A DNA stretch of 64,000 nt from [Actinomadura] parvosata subsp. kistnae (GTDB lineage Bacteria; Actinomycetota; Actinomycetes; Streptosporangiales; Streptosporangiaceae): assembly GCF_900323885.1 (NCBI RefSeq), contig NZ_OOHJ01000020.1, forward strand, positions 1 to 64,000, read 5' to 3'. The notes beneath the pieces were generated by a model, which saw nothing but the letters and a program-made list of their open reading frames with translations, was not told the origin of the DNA and searched no databases. The position numbers were made by a program, and so were the translations under genes. Every line of letters starts with the position of its first letter. Positions within the stretch are counted from its first letter, which is position 1. Shown one piece after another: positions 7,581 to 15,535 of the stretch.

Positions 7581-8882
7581 TCAGCCGATGCGCAGCGGCA
7601 GCGTGCGCGGGCCGCGCACCTGGCTGGCCGCCCACGTCACCGCCGCCGGATCCGCCAGGGAGAAGACGGGCACCCGCTCCAGCCACACCTCCAGCGCCAC
7701 CCTCAGCTCCATGCGCGCCAGGTGCGAGCCCACACAACGGTGGATGCCCAGCCCGAACGCCGCGTGCCGGTTGACCTCCCGGTCGATGACCACCTCATCG
7801 GCCCGCTCGAAGTGCTCCGGATCCCGGTTCGCCGCCGGGAACGACAGCAGCACCCAGTCGTCGGCCTTCATCTCCACGCCGTTCCACTGCATGTCCTGCC
7901 TGACCAGCCGCGCCATCGTGACCGGCGCGTACGCCCGCAGCAGCTCCTCCATCGCGGTCGGCAGCAGCTCCGGCTCGGCCACCAGCCGCTCGCGGTCGCG
8001 CGGCGTCCTGGCCAGGTGCCACAGCGACGCACCGATGGCGCTCCAGGTCGTGTCGATGCCCGCGATGAGCAGCAGGATGATCGTGCCGAGCACGTGGTCG
8101 GGGTCGAGCTTGCGCCCGTGCAGCTCCGCGTCGATCAGGTACGTGATCAGGTCGTCGCGCGGCTGGTCCACGTGCTCGCGGATCTGCGCCAGCAGGTAGT
8201 CCGCCAGCGCCGCGAACCCCTCGGCGCGCTCCTCCGGCCGCTTGTTCACGCTCTCCAGCGACGTCTCGATGAACCGGCGGAACAGCGGCCCGTCCTCCGC
8301 CGGCAGCCCCAGCAGGTTCGCGATCACCCGTACCGGGATGTGCTGGGCGTACTCCCCCGCGCCGTCCACGACGTCCCGGCCCTCTAACGCGTCGATCAAC
8401 TCGTGACAGTACGCGCGCGTCGCCTCCTCCTGCTTGCGCACCGCGCTCTTGGTGAACGCGGGCAGCAGCAGCTTGCGGGCGTCGTGATGGAACGGCGGAT
8501 CGGACGAGATCGGCGGCACGCTGCCCATGGGCGCCAGCTCCCGCGGCGGCCGGACGTTGCTGACGATGATCCCCCGCGAGGAGAACCGGTCGGTGTCGTA
8601 GGCGATGGCCGCCACGTCCTCGTACCGGGTCGGCAGCCACACGCCGCCGAACCGCTCGGTGTGCGCGATCGGGCAGCGCTGCCGCAGCTCGTCCTGGATC
8701 GGGTACGGGTCCGCCGCCCACACCGGGTCCACATGGGAGAAGTCGGCGGCCCAGTCGGAGACCGGGTCGGTGACGATCTCGCTCGCCACCGGGATCGGGC
8801 GGTTCCTGCGCGCCTCGTCGAGATCGGGGCCGAAGCGGTCGTCCACGCCCGCCGGGCGGCTCCGCCCGTTGTCCACGCTCAT
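7581..8882 (-). CDS. Cytochrome P450
   Basis: A 433-residue class I P450 with an N-terminal extension rich in charged residues before the core. The heme signature is FGLGIHRCVGSHLARMEL and the I-helix reads LLIAGIDTTWSAIG with the conserved Asp-Thr-Thr. It overlaps the ferredoxin gene by four bases (ATGA), so the pair is translationally coupled and the ferredoxin is very likely its electron donor. The following aldehyde and alcohol dehydrogenases suggest oxidation of an unactivated methyl or alkyl group, as in known linalool, terpene or steroid side-chain pathways. I cannot assign the CYP family from memory. The reductase for the ferredoxin is not in the window. Confidence 0.92.
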   Translation of the reverse strand: MSVDNGRSRPAGVDDRFGPDLDEARRNRPIPVASEIVTDPVSDWAADFSHVDPVWAADPYPIQDELRQRCPIAHTERFGGVWLPTRYEDVAAIAYDTDRFSSRGIIVSNVRPPRELAPMGSVPPISSDPPFHHDARKLLLPAFTKSAVRKQEEATRAYCHELIDALEGRDVVDGAGEYAQHIPVRVIANLLGLPAEDGPLFRRFIETSLESVNKRPEERAEGFAALADYLLAQIREHVDQPRDDLITYLIDAELHGRKLDPDHVLGTIILLLIAGIDTTWSAIGASLWHLARTPRDRERLVAEPELLPTAMEELLRAYAPVTMARLVRQDMQWNGVEMKADDWVLLSFPAANRDPEHFERADEVVIDREVNRHAAFGLGIHRCVGSHLARMELRVALEVWLERVPVFSLADPAAVTWAASQVRGPRTLPLRIG

Positions 8883-9085
8883 AGAGCCGCTCCGTTCTCG
8901 GCCTCGACGGCCCTCTCAGGGCAGTTGGCCACCGCCAGGCGCGCCTCCGCCTCCTGGCCGGCGGCCACCTCGCCGCTGCCCAGCACGGTGCCGTAGCCTT
9001 CGTCGTCCTCACCGAACAGGTCAGGGGCGAGGTCGTAACAGCGGCCATGCCCTTGGCAACGCTCGGAGTCGATCCGGATCTTCAT
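8879..9085 (-). CDS. Ferredoxin, 3Fe-4S type, partner of the P450
   Basis: A 68-residue ferredoxin, MKIRIDSERCQGHGRC onward, with cysteines at residues 10 and 16 and a third in the ANCPERAV box near residue 55. The second position of the usual four-Cys set is His (CQGHGRC), the mark of 3Fe-4S ferredoxins that serve actinobacterial P450s. I place the start at ATG 9085; an upstream in-frame start at 9136 would add 17 residues with no family match. The gene overlaps the P450 start by four bases. A good promoter (9170-9198) lies upstream, so this is the first gene of the oxidation operon. Confidence 0.92.
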   Translation of the reverse strand: MKIRIDSERCQGHGRCYDLAPDLFGEDDEGYGTVLGSGEVAAGQEAEARLAVANCPERAVEAENGAAL

Positions 9086-9169
9086 TGCCTCGTTCCCGTC
9101 TGTACTGGGGGTTGGGTGGTCGAGGGCGGGGATCAAGCGTTCGGGGGGTTGGGTTCCGTCCCTGAAGGA

Positions 9170-9198
9170 ATTAAAAAAGCGTTCATTTGTCCCGTCAA
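9170..9198 (-). promoter_or_regulatory. Sigma-70-like promoter for the ferredoxin-P450 operon
   Basis: Read on the minus strand, TTGACG (9198-9193) and TTTAAT (9175-9170) are separated by 17 bases. That is near-consensus for the housekeeping sigma factor and is set in an A/T-rich patch. Transcription would begin near 9163, leaving a leader of roughly 78 bases before the ferredoxin ATG. Confidence 0.6.
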
Positions 9199-9584
9199 GG
9201 GTCCCCCGAGGCGCGGTCGCCGGTGTCTGAGGCGCTGGCAGATGTCAGTACGGCACCAGGAATGTCAGGAGATATGGCAGTAGGCACGTGTATCGCAGGA
9301 GGTCGGCCCGGGGGAGGCTGTGCACGATAGATGGCCACTGGGAGCGATATGTGACCCATCCGGGAGCTCAAGTCGGCCCGGCCTGAGAACGGTCTGCTGC
9401 AGCGTGGACCGAAGCGTGGATACGCCGACCAGGCGGCGCTCACGATGAGGCGCAGCGCGCGCAGTGATCTGGGACCCCGGCGTGTCACAGGCATGGTGTG
9501 GTCCCCCTGTCGCGGTACGAGCCGCTTTTGAACGTGTTCAGCCAGCGCGTTAGGCTTGTCCCACTCGCCTTGGGGGGAAGCCGG
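9199..9584. other. Intergenic stretch without a supported gene
   Basis: About 385 bases between the ferredoxin promoter and the epimerase start. Short open frames on both strands have no recognisable motifs. The last bases hold the G-rich ribosome site of the next gene. I see no RNA gene or mobile-element end. Confidence 0.5.
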
Positions 9585-10541
9585 ATGAAGATCGTGATAC
9601 CCGGGGGAACCGGGCAGGTAGGCACCATCCTCCGCCGCGCGCTGACCGCCGCGGGCCATGACGTTGTCATCCTGACCAGGCGGCCGCTGCGCGATCGCGA
9701 CGTCCACTGGGATGCCGAGACGCTTGGCCCCTGGGCGAAGGAGATCGACGGTAGCGACGTCGTGATCAACCTGGCCGGACGCAGTGTCAACTGTCGCTAC
9801 ACGCCGGACAATCTGCGGGCCATGATGGATTCGCGGGTGCGTTCCACCCGGGTGGTGGGTGAGGCGGTCGCGGCCGCCTCACGGCCTCCCCGGGTCTGGT
9901 TGCAGATGAGCACCGCCACCGTCTACGCCCACCGCTTCGACGCCCCCAACGACGAGGTGACCGGCGTGCTGGGCGGCACCGAACCGGGCGTGCCGGGCTA
10001 CTGGGCCTACAGCGTCGAGATCGCGAAAGCGTGGGAGCGGGCGCAGGAGCAAGCCGAAACCCCGCACACGCGCAAGGTCAGCATGCGCGCTGCCATGGTG
10101 ATGAGCCCCGACCGCGGCGGCGTCTTCGACGTCTTGCTGCGGCTCGTGCGCCTCGGACTTGGCGGCCCGGTCGCCGGCGGTGCGCAGTTCGTGTCCTGGA
10201 TCCATGACCGCGACTTCGTCCGCGCCGTCGAGTTCCTGGCCGACCGGGATGACCTCGCCGGGCCGGTGAACCTCGCCGCGCCTGCCCCTTTACCGCAACG
10301 TACGTTCATGCGCGTGCTGCGCGCCGCGTGTGGTGTTCCGGTGGGCCTGCCCGCAACGAAGTGGATGGCCGAGCTCGGCGCGTTCGCGCTGCGCTCGGAT
10401 ACCGAACTCCTGTTGAAGAGTCGCCGCGTCATCCCCGGCCGCCTGCTCGAAGCGGGCTTCGCGTTCGACTTTCCGCAGTGGCCGGAGGCCGCCGACGACC
10501 TCGTGCGACGTCTGCGCGGCAGGCCTGGATCCACCATGTGA
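9585..10541 (+). CDS. TIGR01777/DUF1731-type NAD(P)-binding epimerase-like protein
   Basis: A 318-residue extended short-chain dehydrogenase fold. It opens MKIVIPGGTGQVGTILRRAL with the GGTGQVG dinucleotide-binding loop and contains VVINLAGRSVNCRYT, the hallmark of the YfcH/TIGR01777 group (also called cell-division-inhibitor-like epimerases). The C-terminus carries the DUF1731-type ending FDFPQWPEAADDLV. I chose ATG 9585 because GGGGGGAAGCC precedes it and the Rossmann strand begins at once; the frame is open upstream to 9498 without family support. The biochemical function of this group is largely unknown. No operon partner is evident. Confidence 0.85.
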   Translation: MKIVIPGGTGQVGTILRRALTAAGHDVVILTRRPLRDRDVHWDAETLGPWAKEIDGSDVVINLAGRSVNCRYTPDNLRAMMDSRVRSTRVVGEAVAAASRPPRVWLQMSTATVYAHRFDAPNDEVTGVLGGTEPGVPGYWAYSVEIAKAWERAQEQAETPHTRKVSMRAAMVMSPDRGGVFDVLLRLVRLGLGGPVAGGAQFVSWIHDRDFVRAVEFLADRDDLAGPVNLAAPAPLPQRTFMRVLRAACGVPVGLPATKWMAELGAFALRSDTELLLKSRRVIPGRLLEAGFAFDFPQWPEAADDLVRRLRGRPGSTM

Positions 10542-10933
10542 GCCTCAGGCCCCTCCAGCGACTCGATGGCCGCCGGCCGCCCGCCATCTATCGTTCACCT
10601 CATCGGGAGATGATGACGCTCTGGCCCCAGCGGCCGGCGTTGGTCGTGGCACTGGCGTACGGCGTCGTCACGACGCCGGAGGCGTGCAGGGCGATCGCGC
10701 CGGGCGGCCTGCACGTCCATCTCGCTCACGGATGCCGGCTCCGTTGCGGTGCGGCGCGATTCTCACCGCGGTGGGCGCGCCCACGTCCTGTATCCGACCG
10801 TGACCCGCCTCGGCCACGCCATCGTGATCGCGCTGCCGATCGCCGTCGCCGCATACGGAGCCGGCGTCCTCGTCACCGGCCTCTTCGACGCGTCCTCACG
10901 CGTCCATGGCACGTGATCTTCGGCTGCGGCCGA
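10542..10933. other. Gap with a possible membrane-protein remnant
   Basis: No intact gene. In the frame ending at the TGA at 10914-10916, about 46 codons read as a plausible membrane segment (TRLGHAIVIALPIAVAAYGA then GVLVTGLF). A different frame has an ATG at 10610 that gives MMTLWPQRPALVVALAYGVV. The two could be pieces of one decayed membrane protein, but I cannot name a family. It ends just before the convergent TetR stop. Confidence 0.3.
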
Positions 10934-11512
10934 TCAGCCCAGTGACGCCGTTGCCGCACGCAGATCCCGCAGGGCGGACAGGGCGTGGTGGGCGAGTCCG
11001 CGCGGGTCATCGCGGTCGCTTTCCGACCACTGGGCGTAGCCTCGCTTGAAGGCGAGGACGCCCAGCTCCGCTGCGAGATGGGCGGTAGGGTCCGGGACGC
11101 CGCGGGCGACGAGTGCGGCCGTCATGGCGGCGGCCAGGCCGACGCTCTTGAGCGCGTCTCGCTCCTGGAGCTCGGTGCTGGCCGCTATGGCCGCCCTCAG
11201 CCGGGGGCCGAGCTCGCGGTTCGCCGGCCCCATGGCGCCGGATGCGCGTTCGAGACCGGCCGCGACCGCCTGCAGGGGGCTGGCGTCGGCGGGCGCCTCG
11301 GCGATTCCCTCGGCGAGCAGCCGGCTCAGGGTCTCCTGGCCGGCGACCAGCAGCTCGCGCTTGTCCGAGAAGTGCCGGAAGAAGGTGCTCTTGGTGACGC
11401 CGGCGCGCTCGGCGATCTGCGCCACCGTGGTGGCGTCGTACCCCTGCTCGGTGAACAGGTCCACGGCCGCGACGATGAGTCGCTGGGTCGTCTCCGGTTG
11501 CCATCGCGCCAT
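10934..11512 (-). CDS. TetR-family transcriptional regulator
   Basis: A 192-residue TetR protein from the ATG at 11512 (MARWQPETTQRLIVAAVDLF). The helix-turn-helix is TTVAQIAERAGVTKSTFFRH followed by FSDKRELL, a near-textbook TetR sequence. In-frame ATGs at 11524 and 11521 would add up to four residues. It is divergent from the epimerase at 11597, and two copies of a 24-base inverted repeat lie between them, so autoregulation plus repression of the epimerase is the likely arrangement. The ligand is unknown; targets of this type are often dehydrogenases that remove the inducer. Confidence 0.88.
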   Translation of the reverse strand: MARWQPETTQRLIVAAVDLFTEQGYDATTVAQIAERAGVTKSTFFRHFSDKRELLVAGQETLSRLLAEGIAEAPADASPLQAVAAGLERASGAMGPANRELGPRLRAAIAASTELQERDALKSVGLAAAMTAALVARGVPDPTAHLAAELGVLAFKRGYAQWSESDRDDPRGLAHHALSALRDLRAATASLG

Positions 11513-11526
11513 GCACCACATCATAG

Positions 11527-11582
11527 GTGATGGGACAAGAGTCCCGTCACTGTGTATGGTGATGGGACAAAGGTCTCGTCAC
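11527..11582. promoter_or_regulatory. Two tandem TetR operators
   Basis: Two 24-base near-palindromes at 11527-11550 and 11559-11582 share left half GTGATGGGAC and right halves GTCCCGTCAC and GTCTCGTCAC around 4-base centres. They are offset by 32 bases, about three helical turns, so dimers would bind the same DNA face. The first copy abuts the TetR start and the second ends 14 bases before the epimerase ATG. Confidence 0.75.
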
Positions 11583-11596
11583 TTCGGGAGATTCTG

Positions 11597-12478
11597 ATGC
11601 ACGTTTTCGTCACCGGCGGCACCGGCACGATCGGCTCCGCCGTCGTCGCCGAACTCCTCACCCATGGCCACACCGTCCTCGCGCTGGCCCGTTCGGACAA
11701 GTCCGCGCAAGCCCTCACCGACGCCGGCGCCCAGGTGCTGCGCGGGCAACTGGCCGACCTCGACGTCCTGCGCGCCGGCGCCGCGCAGTCCGACGGCGTG
11801 ATCAGCCTGGCCTTCGGCAGCGACTACAGCACCGACGAGACCCTCGCGCGGTCGATCGCCGAGGAGGGCGCCGCACTGGCCGCCCTGGGTGAGGAACTGC
11901 TGGGCAGCGATCGCCCGATCGTCACGGTCTCGGGTACGCCCTGGGTGCCGGGCCGTCCCTCCACCGAGGCCGATCCCGCGCCGACCGACGGGCCGGTGGG
12001 CGGTCGCGGCCGTTCGGTCAACGCACTGCTGGAGCTGGCCTCGCGCGGCGTGCGCGCCACGGCGGTCCGCATGCCGCGCACGGTGCACAACCAGGGCAAG
12101 GGCGGATTCGCCGGCCTGCTGACGGACCAGGCGCGCCGCACCGGCGTCGCCGGCTACCCCGGCGACGGCACCCAGCGCTGGCCCGCCGTGCACGCGCTCG
12201 ACGCGGCGGTTGTGTTCCGCCTGGCTCTGGAGTCGGCACCCGCCGGAACGACCTGGCACGCCGTGGCCGACGAGGGCGACGCGGTACGCGACATCGCGAC
12301 CGTCATCGGCCGGCGACTCGGACTACCGGTCGAGCAGGTGCCGCAGGAGAACTTCGGCCCGTTCGGCCCGATCTTCGCCATGGACCAACCCGCCTCCAGC
12401 GCCCACACCCGCCAGGTCCTCGGGTGGCGACCCGCGCACCCCGGCCTCCTGGAGGATCTGGCGAACATCCAGCCCTGA
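11597..12478 (+). CDS. NAD(P)-binding epimerase/reductase (SDR family)
   Basis: A 293-residue extended SDR beginning MHVFVTGGTGTIGSAVVAEL, with the GGTGTIG cofactor loop, and ending in the GWRPAHPGLLEDLA tail usual for this group. GGGAG at 11586-11590 supports ATG 11597 over the upstream in-frame start at 11552, which falls inside the operator. It is controlled by the divergent TetR protein through paired operators. It resembles the protein at 20630-21556 (MHVFVTGASGYIGGAVATRL), so the two are probably paralogues. Proteins of this type act as reductases or epimerases on unidentified small molecules; the substrate cannot be predicted. Confidence 0.88.
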   Translation: MHVFVTGGTGTIGSAVVAELLTHGHTVLALARSDKSAQALTDAGAQVLRGQLADLDVLRAGAAQSDGVISLAFGSDYSTDETLARSIAEEGAALAALGEELLGSDRPIVTVSGTPWVPGRPSTEADPAPTDGPVGGRGRSVNALLELASRGVRATAVRMPRTVHNQGKGGFAGLLTDQARRTGVAGYPGDGTQRWPAVHALDAAVVFRLALESAPAGTTWHAVADEGDAVRDIATVIGRRLGLPVEQVPQENFGPFGPIFAMDQPASSAHTRQVLGWRPAHPGLLEDLANIQP

Positions 12479-12518
12479 ACAGGGCATTCTCTCCGAGCCT
12501 CGTCCATCCACGACCTGC

Positions 12519-12536
12519 TCACTGTAAGAACAGTGA
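12519..12536. other. Inverted repeat downstream of the epimerase
   Basis: TCACTGT and ACAGTGA are perfect 7-base arms with a 4-base loop, 41 bases after the epimerase stop. No T-run follows, so it may be a weak terminator or an operator left from a lost gene. The rest of 12479-12689 shows no supported gene. Confidence 0.35.
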
Positions 12537-12689
12537 AACAACCATGGCCGCGCCGATGGCCATGAATCGCCGCCACCACGCCCTCATCGTGCCTCCGGTC
12601 GCCACCGCGCGACGGCCGAAGAACCAGGTCATCCGGGTATGTGAGACAAGCCCTTGCGAGGCGCGCCCGGATCGCGGTCCTGGGGCGGC

Positions 12690-13655
12690 TCAGATCCCCG
12701 CAAGGTGGGCGCGGATGGCGGAGGCGCCCGATTCGGCGAGCCAGTCGGACAGGGTGCGCAGGCCGGGGTGGATGACGCGCAGCGCTTCGAGGTCGGCGTG
12801 CCAGCGGTGACCGGCGTGCCAGTGCCTCATGGTGTCGGCGACCTCCGGCCCGAGCCGGGCGGCGTCGTCGCCGGTGATCTGTTCGTACCGGATCGGCAGG
12901 CCGGTGGCCGCGGTGATCGCGGCGGCGGCCTCGACCGGGGTCGGCTCGTCGCCCGCGAGCTCCAGGGTGCGCCCGGCGAACCTGGCCGGGTCCGCGAAGG
13001 CGAGCGCGGCGAACTCGGCGATGTCCTCCAGCGCGATGACCTGCATGGGCTCGTGCGGCGGGAACAGGTGGCGATGCACGCCGTCGGGTGAGAGGCCGTC
13101 GATGGCGACGGCGCCGACGCCCAGGTAGTTGGTCATGAACCGGACCGGGCGCAGCACGGTCGGCAGCGCCACGTGGTCATGCAGGTACTCCTCGATCAGC
13201 CTCTTGCCCCGCCCGCCCCGCGCGGGGGCAGAGCTGGAGGCGGACGTGGAGGCGGACGTGGAGGTGGACAGGGAGGTGGACAGGGAGGCGACGGTGCTGA
13301 AGACGACCTGCTCGACGCCCGCCTTGACCGCGGCGTCGATCAGCGCCCTGCCCCGGGCGGCCTCCAGTCCGGTCTCCGGTCCGGACGGGCCGTAGGCGAC
13401 GGGCGGAACGCCGAACACGGCGGCGACGCCGTCGAGCGCGGGCGGCAGGCTCGCCGGGTCGTCGAAGTCGCCGCGGACCAGCTCCGCGCCCGCGGCGGCC
13501 AGCTCGGCGGCGGCCGGCGCGGCCAGGTCGCGCACCAGCGCCCGGACGTTCCAGCGGCCGGCGAGCAGCCGCCGGGCGGTGGCGCCGCCCTGCTTGCCGG
13601 TCGCGCCGGTGACGAGGATCGTGGCGCCGGAGCCTGCCGGGGTGGCGGTGGTCAT
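12690..13655 (-). CDS. NmrA-like NAD(P)-binding protein
   Basis: A 321-residue NmrA/HSCARG-type Rossmann protein. It starts near ATILVTGATGKQGGATARRL with the GATGKQG loop and continues with the RALVRD and ELVRGDFDD segments of the group. Members sense NADP(H) or act as quinone or isoflavone-type reductases. Between residues about 125 and 150 it holds a low-complexity Ser/Thr/Ala run starting STVASLSTSLSTSTSASTSA, encoded by a 12-base tandem repeat. That run lies where family members have a short loop before the catalytic helix, so it is probably a slipped insertion. The gene is divergent from the TetR gene at 13742, which may regulate it. Confidence 0.86.
   Translation of the reverse strand: MTTATPAGSGATILVTGATGKQGGATARRLLAGRWNVRALVRDLAAPAAAELAAAGAELVRGDFDDPASLPPALDGVAAVFGVPPVAYGPSGPETGLEAARGRALIDAAVKAGVEQVVFSTVASLSTSLSTSTSASTSASSSAPARGGRGKRLIEEYLHDHVALPTVLRPVRFMTNYLGVGAVAIDGLSPDGVHRHLFPPHEPMQVIALEDIAEFAALAFADPARFAGRTLELAGDEPTPVEAAAAITAATGLPIRYEQITGDDAARLGPEVADTMRHWHAGHRWHADLEALRVIHPGLRTLSDWLAESGASAIRAHLAGI
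13237..13284. repeat. 12-base tandem repeat inside the NmrA-like gene
   Basis: Two copies of GAGGCGGACGTG (13237, 13249) are followed by two of GAGGTGGACAGG (13261, 13273). The unit is a multiple of three, so copy-number change keeps the frame and lengthens or shortens a Ser/Thr loop. Confidence 0.85.
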
Positions 13656-13741
13656 GGTGGTGTCCTCCGTTGATGGGGGAAATACTGGACGGGTCCGGAA
13701 TGCTCCACCCGTTTAGCCGCTACACACAAGGATTTCGTGAC

Positions 13742-14488
13742 ATGACAGCAGCGCCACTCGCCGCACCCGCCCGGCGGGCCGACGCCCGCCGCAACCGGGA
13801 GGTCGTCCTGCGCACGGCGATGCGGGTGTTCGCCGAGGAGGGGCCGGAGGCGTCCCTAGCCCGCATCGCGCAACGCGCCGGGGTCGGCGCCGGCACCGTC
13901 TACCGGCACTTCCCGAGCAAGGACGTCCTGCTGGAGGCGGTGCTCGCCGAATACCTCGACGCGTTGGTGGCCGGCGCCGAGCGGTGGAGCGCCCGCGCCG
14001 CTCCCGGCGACGCGCTGGTCGGCTTCCTGCTCGACGTGATCGAGAAGTCGGCGGGCCGGCAATACGTCTGTGACGCGCTCACCGGCGACCGCGGCTGGCC
14101 GCGCGCCGTGCTCGCCGCGGCGGTCCGGCGCTTCCACGAGGCACTGGAGCGGCTGCTGCGCGACGCGCGGCAGGCCGGGGTGATCCGCGCCGACGTGCGG
14201 GTGGACGACCTGTCGGCCCTCGCCGTCGGCGGCGCCGCCCTCCGCGCGGCCCACCACGACCAGGACCGCGGCACCCGCCTCGTACGACTGCTGCTCGAAG
14301 GACTACGCACCCGCACCGTCACGAAACCCGACCCCTTCCGTGACCCACCGTCCCCGCCGCGTCACGAAACCCCGCGGCACTGCGCCGAGTGCGGGGCACC
14401 GCTGCCGGCGCGCACCACCGGGCGGCCACCCCGCTACTGCGGCTCCACCTGCCGCCAGCGCGCCCACCGACGCCGCCTCGCCGGCTAG
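13742..14488 (+). CDS. TetR-family regulator with C-terminal zinc-ribbon-like tail
   Basis: A 248-residue protein. The N-terminal TetR domain reads ADARRNREVVLRTAMRVFAE, then SLARIAQRAGVGAGTVYRHF and PSKDVLLEAV. The C-terminus is unusual for TetR: after residue about 210 comes CAECGAPLPARTTGRPPRYC followed by GSTCRQRAHRRR, four cysteines in two CxxC/CxxxC pairs, which suggests a small zinc-binding element ending in a basic tail. This motif occurs at the ends of other actinobacterial proteins, so it may be a fused module. AAGGA before ATG 13742 supports the start. It is divergent from the NmrA-like gene, its likely target. The zinc role is inferred. Confidence 0.86.
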   Translation: MTAAPLAAPARRADARRNREVVLRTAMRVFAEEGPEASLARIAQRAGVGAGTVYRHFPSKDVLLEAVLAEYLDALVAGAERWSARAAPGDALVGFLLDVIEKSAGRQYVCDALTGDRGWPRAVLAAAVRRFHEALERLLRDARQAGVIRADVRVDDLSALAVGGAALRAAHHDQDRGTRLVRLLLEGLRTRTVTKPDPFRDPPSPPRHETPRHCAECGAPLPARTTGRPPRYCGSTCRQRAHRRRLAG

Positions 14489-14909
14489 CGATCACCACGT
14501 CAGGCGACCTTCTCCAGCAGGTGCGGACCACGCTCGTCTTCCTCCCCGATCGCGCCCGTCCGCGAGCACCCCATGACGGCGGATGAGCAGGCGGCCGCCG
14601 CACAACGGCTGAGCGACGACCGCCTACCCTGCCCTGCTCACGGGCTGGAGCGCCGCAGAGCGCGCACCTGGTGAATAAGCAGTGCTCCATGCATGTCGTG
14701 CCTGGCGGTTCGCAGCGGAGGGCGCACTCGTGTCCAAGATCGACGGTGGACGGTGGGCGCTCCACCGCCTGCCGGCCATGGGCCATGAGCGGGGCCGCGT
14801 ACGGGCCGCCGAGCTGCTTGGTCACCATGAGGTTCCCCGGTTTCGGAAAAGTGCGTTCTTCCACGTCAGCGATCGCTCTCCTATGGTTTCCCAGTAACCA
14901 CTAGAGAGT
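14489..14909. other. Gap of about 420 bases, mostly without coding signal
   Basis: Between the TetR stop and the hairpin before ridA no intact gene is convincing. It contains the possible nucleotidyltransferase remnant listed separately. No RNA gene or mobile-element end was recognised. Confidence 0.5.
14682..14897 (+). pseudogene. Possible remnant of an AadA-like (DUF4111) nucleotidyltransferase
   Basis: An open stretch includes EGALVSKIDGGRWALHRLP, which resembles the conserved pattern near the C-terminus of aminoglycoside nucleotidyltransferases of the DUF4111 group (Ser-Lys, then Ala/Gly-Arg-Trp-Ala-Leu). The nucleotidyltransferase core with its GSxxxG and DxD motifs is absent, so if the match is real this is only a tail. 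The similarity is short and from memory. Confidence 0.25.
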
Positions 14910-14934
14910 ACGGAGGCCGTTCCGAGGCCTCCGT
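14910..14934. terminator. Hairpin upstream of the RidA-family gene
   Basis: ACGGAGGCC and GGCCTCCGT form a perfect 9-base stem with a 7-base loop, ending 23 bases before the RidA GTG. No T-run follows. It could terminate upstream transcription or be a leader hairpin of the RidA transcript. Confidence 0.4.
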
Positions 14935-14957
14935 CAGCTGACTGATCGGGAGTTCTC

Positions 14958-15362
14958 GTGGCTGTTTCGCTCATCAACCCTGACGGGCACGTCCAGGTTC
15001 CGCTCTACCACCACGTCGCGGTTGCGAGCGGGAGCAGGCAGGTCCACATCGCGGGGCAGGTCGCCTGGGACGGGAACGGCGAGCTGGTGGCGCCGGGCGA
15101 TCTCGCCGGCCAGGTGGCCCAGGTCTACCGCAACGTCGCCGCGGCGCTGGACGCGGCCGGGGCGACGTTCCACGACGTCGTCCGCTTCACCTGGTACGCC
15201 GCGGGCTGGAAGAGGGAGATGTACGACGCCTTCAACGCGGGCGTCGAGCAGGCGGCCCGCGAGTTCGACATCGCCAGGCCGCCGGCCGCGCTGATCGGGG
15301 TGGACGTGCTCTTCGAACCCGGCATCCTGGTCGAGGCCGAAGTCACGGCGATCATCGACTGA
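14958..15362 (+). CDS. RidA/YjgF-family protein
   Basis: A 134-residue member of the Rid superfamily. Canonical RidA hydrolyses reactive enamine/imine intermediates made by PLP enzymes to ammonia and keto acid. Features seen: the HIAGQVAWDGNGELVAPGDL strand-turn, a QVAQVYRNVAAALDAAG helix, and RPPAALIGVDVLFEPGILVE near the end. The usual catalytic Arg in the RxCV/A-type loop is replaced by the context ARPPAALIGV, so this is probably a Rid1-Rid7 variant and not the housekeeping RidA. GTG 14958 is preceded by CGGGAG. It is probably monocistronic, with a strong terminator hairpin after it. Confidence 0.85.
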   Translation: MAVSLINPDGHVQVPLYHHVAVASGSRQVHIAGQVAWDGNGELVAPGDLAGQVAQVYRNVAAALDAAGATFHDVVRFTWYAAGWKREMYDAFNAGVEQAAREFDIARPPAALIGVDVLFEPGILVEAEVTAIID

Positions 15363-15372
15363 GCCGCCCGCT

Positions 15373-15414
15373 CCCCACAAGACCCGGGCCCGGCCGTCCC
15401 GGGGTCTTGTGGGG
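15373..15414 (+). terminator. Strong hairpin terminator after the RidA-family gene
   Basis: CCCCACAAGACCC (15373-15385) pairs perfectly with GGGTCTTGTGGGG (15402-15414), a 13-base stem closing a GC-rich loop. It begins ten bases after the RidA stop. It lacks a T-tract, as is common in actinomycete terminators. Confidence 0.7.
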
Positions 15415-15535
15415 CGCGGACCGGGGCTCGTTGTCGTCTTCGACGCGCCCAGACGGCCGGTGACGGGAGATCTGTCGGTTCCGGCTGATATTCATGATCA
15501 CCCCCAGCGTTTGCGATCGTGAATGGAGCCGTGTG

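Noticed and set aside
5286..8387. A 1,033-codon plus-strand frame over the dehydrogenases and P450
   Set aside because: Shadow of three well-supported minus-strand genes, with no motif of its own.
14489..14909. Small coding genes in the gap before the RidA-family gene
   Set aside because: Short frames on both strands lack ribosome sites and family motifs, apart from one weak nucleotidyltransferase-like stretch that is listed as a remnant.
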